Of a stretch of DNA of 64,000 nucleotides, positions 60,662 to 64,000 are shown one piece after another. The translations under genes were made by a program, and so were the position numbers. The notes under the pieces were generated by a model that made no database searches, had not been told where the DNA came from, and saw only the letters and a program-made list of their open reading frames with translations. The DNA is taken from the NCBI GenBank assembly GCA_964559835.1, contig CAZLJE010000001.1, forward strand, positions 186,001 through 250,000. The letters are read 5' to 3'. The stretch's first letter is position 1. Every line of letters begins with the position of its first letter. The DNA is from DAISJI01 sp964559835 (GTDB taxonomy: Bacteria; Acidobacteriota; Terriglobia; Terriglobales; Acidobacteriaceae).

Positions 60662-61684
60662 ATGAAAACGTCACTGGTGACTGGGGGCGCTGGATTTCTG
60701 GGCGCGCACATTGCACGGCATCTGTTGAACAGCGGCCACGAGGTCGTCGTCCTCGACGATCTTAGCGGCGGATTCGAGGAAAACGTTCCAGACGGAGCGG
60801 TGTTCGTTCGGGGGTCGATCCTGGACAGCGAACTTATCGAGCGGCTGTTCCAGACACATCGTTTTGACTACATTTACCACCTCGCCGCCTACGCAGCCGA
60901 AGGGTTGAGCCACTTCATCAAGAGCTTCAATTACCACAACAACCTGATCGGGTCGGTGAACCTGATCAACGCAGCGGTCAACCACGACGTCAAGAAATTT
61001 GTGTTCACCTCATCGATCGCGGTGTACGGCGCAGGGCAGTCGCCGATGTCGGAGGACATGATCCCCGTTCCGGAAGATTCGTATGGAATCGCGAAACTTG
61101 CCGTCGAGCAGGAACTTCGCGTCACTCACGAAATGTTCGGGCTGGACTACGTGATCTTCCGTCCGCACAACGTGTATGGCGAAGGGCAGAACATCGGGGA
61201 CAGGTACCGGAACGTAGTGGGTATCTTTATGAACCAGCTTCTGCGTGGCGAGCCGATGACCATTTTCGGAGATGGCACACAACAGAGGGCGTTCACGCAC
61301 ATCAATGACGTCGCTCCGATGATTACCGATTCCGTCAATCATGACGGTGCAAGCAACCAGATCTTCAACGTAGGCGCAGACATTCCCTACACGGTGAATT
61401 ACCTGGCGGAAGTCGTAGCCAAGGCAATGGGAAAGCAGCCGAATATCAAGTACCTGGATCCGCGAAACGAAGTAAAGATCGCGTTTTCGGACCATAGCAA
61501 AGCGGAGCGCGTATTCGGTGTTCATGAGAAGACCACGCTGGAAGACGGCATCGCTCAGATGGCGGAGTGGGTGAAGCAGCATGGAGCGCGCGAAAGCAGC
61601 ATATTCGAAGCGATCGAGATCATGCGCAATCTCCCGCCGAGTTGGGCGGCCGTGGCCCGCACGAAAACAGCCGGCGTAAAGTAA
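60662..61684 (+). CDS. NAD-dependent sugar epimerase/dehydratase
   Basis: A 340-residue extended short-chain dehydrogenase like UDP-glucose 4-epimerase. The NAD motif is TGGAGFLGAHIARHL; VFTSSIAVYG and YGIAKLAVEQ hold the Ser and Tyr-x-x-x-Lys active-site residues; FRPHNVYGEGQN follows. It may make UDP-galactose, UDP-GalNAc or a uronic acid epimer for the polymer. AGAGAGGAG lies before ATG 60662. Confidence 0.92.
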   Translation: MKTSLVTGGAGFLGAHIARHLLNSGHEVVVLDDLSGGFEENVPDGAVFVRGSILDSELIERLFQTHRFDYIYHLAAYAAEGLSHFIKSFNYHNNLIGSVNLINAAVNHDVKKFVFTSSIAVYGAGQSPMSEDMIPVPEDSYGIAKLAVEQELRVTHEMFGLDYVIFRPHNVYGEGQNIGDRYRNVVGIFMNQLLRGEPMTIFGDGTQQRAFTHINDVAPMITDSVNHDGASNQIFNVGADIPYTVNYLAEVVAKAMGKQPNIKYLDPRNEVKIAFSDHSKAERVFGVHEKTTLEDGIAQMAEWVKQHGARESSIFEAIEIMRNLPPSWAAVARTKTAGVK

Positions 61685-61721
61685 GCCCACGCAGAGTTCC
61701 CGTGCAGCACACGAACCAGGG

Positions 61722-62666
61722 ATGCGGACGTTAATGGAACCAACGCCGAATGTACCATCGTTGGCGGCGGTGGCTGAAGGCCGCGGCTGTACGACGGCAG
61801 CGTCGCCGAAGTACGTCATCGTCACGCCGGTTCGGGATGAGGAGGCGCACATTGCCGATCTCATCCGGAGCGTTGCTGGCCAGACGATCCAGCCGGCAGA
61901 ATGGATCATCGTTAACGACGGTTCGTCGGACCAAACAGGCGCGATCATCGACCGGTTTGCGCAAGAACACCCATGGATCCGGGCAATCCATCGCACGAAC
62001 CGGGGATTTCGGAAATCGGGCGGTGGTGTTGTGGAAGCGTTCTACGACGGCTACAACTCCCTTCGTACTCGCGATTGGGAGTATGTCGTGAAGCTTGACG
62101 GCGACCTCAGCTTCAGTTCCGAGTATTTTGAAAAGTGCTTTGAACATTTCCGCAAGAATCCGATGCTCGGCATCGGGGGCGGCGATATCTGTCATGAAGT
62201 CGACGGTGCGCTGCGCGTGGAACGCAACCCCAAGTTCCATGTCCGAGGCGCCACCAAGATTTACAAACGCGATTGCTGGGAGGCGATCGGCGGTTTGTGG
62301 CGGGCTGCAGGTTGGGACACTATCGACGAAGTGAAGGCCAACATGATGGGGTGGAAGACTTACAGCTTTTCGGAACTCCAACTCCACCACCACCGCGAGA
62401 CCGGCATGGCCGACGGACTCCTGCGCGACCGGATCAAGCACGGGGAAGTCTGCTACGTTTCGGGATACCACCCGCTGTTTGTCCTGGCGAGTTGCGCGTC
62501 ACGAATCACTCAGAAGCCGTACGTCGTGGGCGCCGCTGCGATCTTCTACGGATTCCTGAAAGCGCACTGGAACAAGCGGTCGAGGGTGGAAGACCAGCGA
62601 TACCGCAGCTACATTCGCTCGCAGCAACTGCGGCGCTTATTCGGCTTGCAGACGATCTGGAAGTAA
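61722..62666 (+). CDS. Family 2 glycosyltransferase
   Basis: A 314-residue GT-A glycosyltransferase. The nucleotide site is seen in IVTPVRDEEAHIADLIRSVA and IIVNDGSSDQTG, the metal-binding acidic motif in VKLDGDLSF, and the acceptor region with RDCWEAIGGLWRAAGWDTID. It lacks strong membrane helices. It should add one sugar to the growing lipid-linked repeat unit. ATG 61722 and ATG 61734 are both possible starts. The stop is 8 bases before the amidotransferase gene. Confidence 0.93.
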   Translation: MRTLMEPTPNVPSLAAVAEGRGCTTAASPKYVIVTPVRDEEAHIADLIRSVAGQTIQPAEWIIVNDGSSDQTGAIIDRFAQEHPWIRAIHRTNRGFRKSGGGVVEAFYDGYNSLRTRDWEYVVKLDGDLSFSSEYFEKCFEHFRKNPMLGIGGGDICHEVDGALRVERNPKFHVRGATKIYKRDCWEAIGGLWRAAGWDTIDEVKANMMGWKTYSFSELQLHHHRETGMADGLLRDRIKHGEVCYVSGYHPLFVLASCASRITQKPYVVGAAAIFYGFLKAHWNKRSRVEDQRYRSYIRSQQLRRLFGLQTIWK

Positions 62667-62674
62667 AAAACGTT

Positions 62675-64000
62675 ATGTGCGGGATCTGCGGAAAAGTGAT
62701 GTTTGCCCCGGGCGCGACCGTCGCGCCTGAACTCGTGCGCAAGATGGCAGACGCGATCCGTCATCGCGGGCCGGACGATGATGGCTATCATGTGTCCGGC
62801 CCCGTTGGACTCGGCTTTCGCCGCCTCGCCATCATCGATCTCGCCGGAGGCCATCAACCACTTTCCAATGAGGACGGCACGGTTTGGATCGCGTTTAACG
62901 GCGAAATCTACAACTATGGCGAGCTTCGCTCATGGTTACTGGAGCGGGGACACACGTTCAGAACGAAGTCCGATACCGAGTGCATCGTCCATCTCTACGA
63001 AGAACTGGGCCCGCAGTGCCTGGAACGACTTCGCGGCATGTTCGCCTTTGCGATCTGGGACGAGAAAGCGAAAACACTTTTTCTTGCCCGCGACCGCGTG
63101 GGAATCAAGCCGCTTTATTACCACCTCGACGACAACGCGCTGGTTTTCGGTTCTGAAATCAAGGCCATCCTCGCGGATCCGACCGTTGCTCGGGAAGTCA
63201 ATCTTGAGGGGATCGATCGCTTCCTCACCTTCTTATATTTACCTGGCGAAGAGACACTCCTCAAAGGGGTACGCAAGCTAGCTCCTGGTACATGCTTGAC
63301 GGTGAAGAATGGCCGGGCCGAGCTTCGACAGTATTGGGACCTGAAGTTCTCAAAACCTGCGCGCCAGCCGAACTTGGAGGACGCCGAACGGAACGTCCGC
63401 GATCTCCTGGCAGAGAGCGTCGAGTTGCACATGATCGCCGACGTACCGGTCGGCATCCTCCTGAGCGGCGGTGTAGATTCCACCGGAGTTCTCAGTTTCG
63501 CGGCGAAGCTGACGGAAAAACCTACGAGCAGCTACACGGTCGGATTCTGTGAGCCAGGAGTCGCCGACGAACGCCCGTATGCGCGAATTGCGGCCGAGGC
63601 ATACGGGTCGGAACATCATGAGATGACCATCTCGGCGGCCGATTTCGCGGACTTCTTGCCGCGTTTCGTATGGCACATGGAAGAACCGGTATGCGAGCCG
63701 CCTGCAATTGCGCTGTACTACGTCTCGAAGCTGGCCCGAGAGTTCGTCACCGTGCTGCTTTCGGGCGAGGGCGGCGATGAAGCGTTCGCCGGCTACAGCA
63801 ACTACCGGAACATCGTCTGGCTGGAACGGATCAAACGAGCACTGGCTCCGATGAACGGCGCCGCCGCCCAAGTGGTAGACGCCGTCACTTCCATGTTGAA
63901 TTCGCCGCGGTTCCGCAAGTACGCGCCGCTGATGAAGTCCACGTTTCCCGACTACTACCACGGGCGCACGTCGAACCCACTTCGGTTTTCGGGAAACGGG
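62675..64000 (+). CDS. asnB: Asparagine synthase-like amidotransferase (cut by window edge)
   Basis: The first 442 residues of a glutamine-hydrolysing asparagine synthase-type enzyme. Cys2 after the initiator Met is the glutaminase nucleophile (MCGICG), followed by RHRGPDD, FNGEIYN and the synthetase PP-loop LLSGGVDST; SGEGGDEAFAGY follows. In PEP-CTERM/EPS loci an AsnB-like amidotransferase is common and is thought to amidate a uronic acid or other carboxylate of the polymer. That would fit the uronic acid pathway upstream. The frame is open at the right edge. Confidence 0.93.
   Translation, partial: MCGICGKVMFAPGATVAPELVRKMADAIRHRGPDDDGYHVSGPVGLGFRRLAIIDLAGGHQPLSNEDGTVWIAFNGEIYNYGELRSWLLERGHTFRTKSDTECIVHLYEELGPQCLERLRGMFAFAIWDEKAKTLFLARDRVGIKPLYYHLDDNALVFGSEIKAILADPTVAREVNLEGIDRFLTFLYLPGEETLLKGVRKLAPGTCLTVKNGRAELRQYWDLKFSKPARQPNLEDAERNVRDLLAESVELHMIADVPVGILLSGGVDSTGVLSFAAKLTEKPTSSYTVGFCEPGVADERPYARIAAEAYGSEHHEMTISAADFADFLPRFVWHMEEPVCEPPAIALYYVSKLAREFVTVLLSGEGGDEAFAGYSNYRNIVWLERIKRALAPMNGAAAQVVDAVTSMLNSPRFRKYAPLMKSTFPDYYHGRTSNPLRFSGNG

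Overview
The window looks like a chromosomal segment of an acidobacterium (Acidobacteriota, Terriglobia-like). The pointers are a duplicated orphan permease of the acidobacterial ADOP type with its own PadR regulator, a very large Oar-like TonB-dependent receptor, G+C-rich coding sequence, many short dispersed intergenic repeats, and a PEP-CTERM/exopolysaccharide locus. The taxonomic placement is inference. No rRNA, tRNA, CRISPR array or insertion sequence was seen. Fifty-two coding features were supported; the first and last are cut by the window edges.

Positions 1-13.5 kb hold mostly housekeeping and accessory genes: a cut minus-strand gene, RNase J, a secreted esterase-like protein, a pair of M16 peptidases (one with and one without the zinc motif), a metallophosphoesterase with a nucleotidyltransferase-like protein, a stand-alone LigD-type polymerase, a DUF72 protein, overlapping xerD and xerC, and a membrane protein with a degenerate HD domain. 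From 13.9 to 19.6 kb lie one PEP-CTERM protein and a tight five-gene minus-strand operon: class III aminotransferase, TPR protein, type III polyketide synthase, FAD oxidoreductase and YceI-like lipocalin. This is a likely small biosynthetic cluster for a lipid-like polyketide.

From 19.8 to 36.2 kb are a cyclase-kinase fusion, an unrecognised 885-residue exported protein, the PadR-ADOP pair bracketed by copies of a short repeat, the Oar-like receptor, an uncatalogued 50-residue membrane protein, a 935-residue acyl-CoA ligase/ACP/acyltransferase fusion containing heptamer repeats, a DUF892 protein and a GtrA-like protein.

From 36.2 kb to the end is a surface-polymer region. It holds a LuxR-type regulator, a choice-of-anchor/Ig-like protein, rfbB, three more PEP-CTERM proteins plus an orphan PEP-CTERM-like tail, a PEP-CTERM-locus ATPase, a PrsT-like TPR lipoprotein, a sigma-54-type AAA+ regulator without the GAFTGA loop, a NusG-like antiterminator, export and chain-length proteins (Wza-, Wzz- and BY-kinase-like), a polyprenyl-phosphate sugar transferase with a GGDEF-like N-terminus, a set of enzymes fitting a diacetamido-uronic acid nucleotide pathway, a DUF354 protein, an epimerase, a GT2 glycosyltransferase and an AsnB-type amidotransferase. 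No exosortase gene is in the window.

The most interesting signal is regulatory. All four PEP-CTERM genes, the PrsT-like gene, the AAA+ regulator and the start of the sugar-nucleotide genes have candidate -24/-12 (sigma-54) promoters at plausible distances. This suggests one RpoN regulon joining PEP-CTERM surface proteins to exopolysaccharide synthesis.
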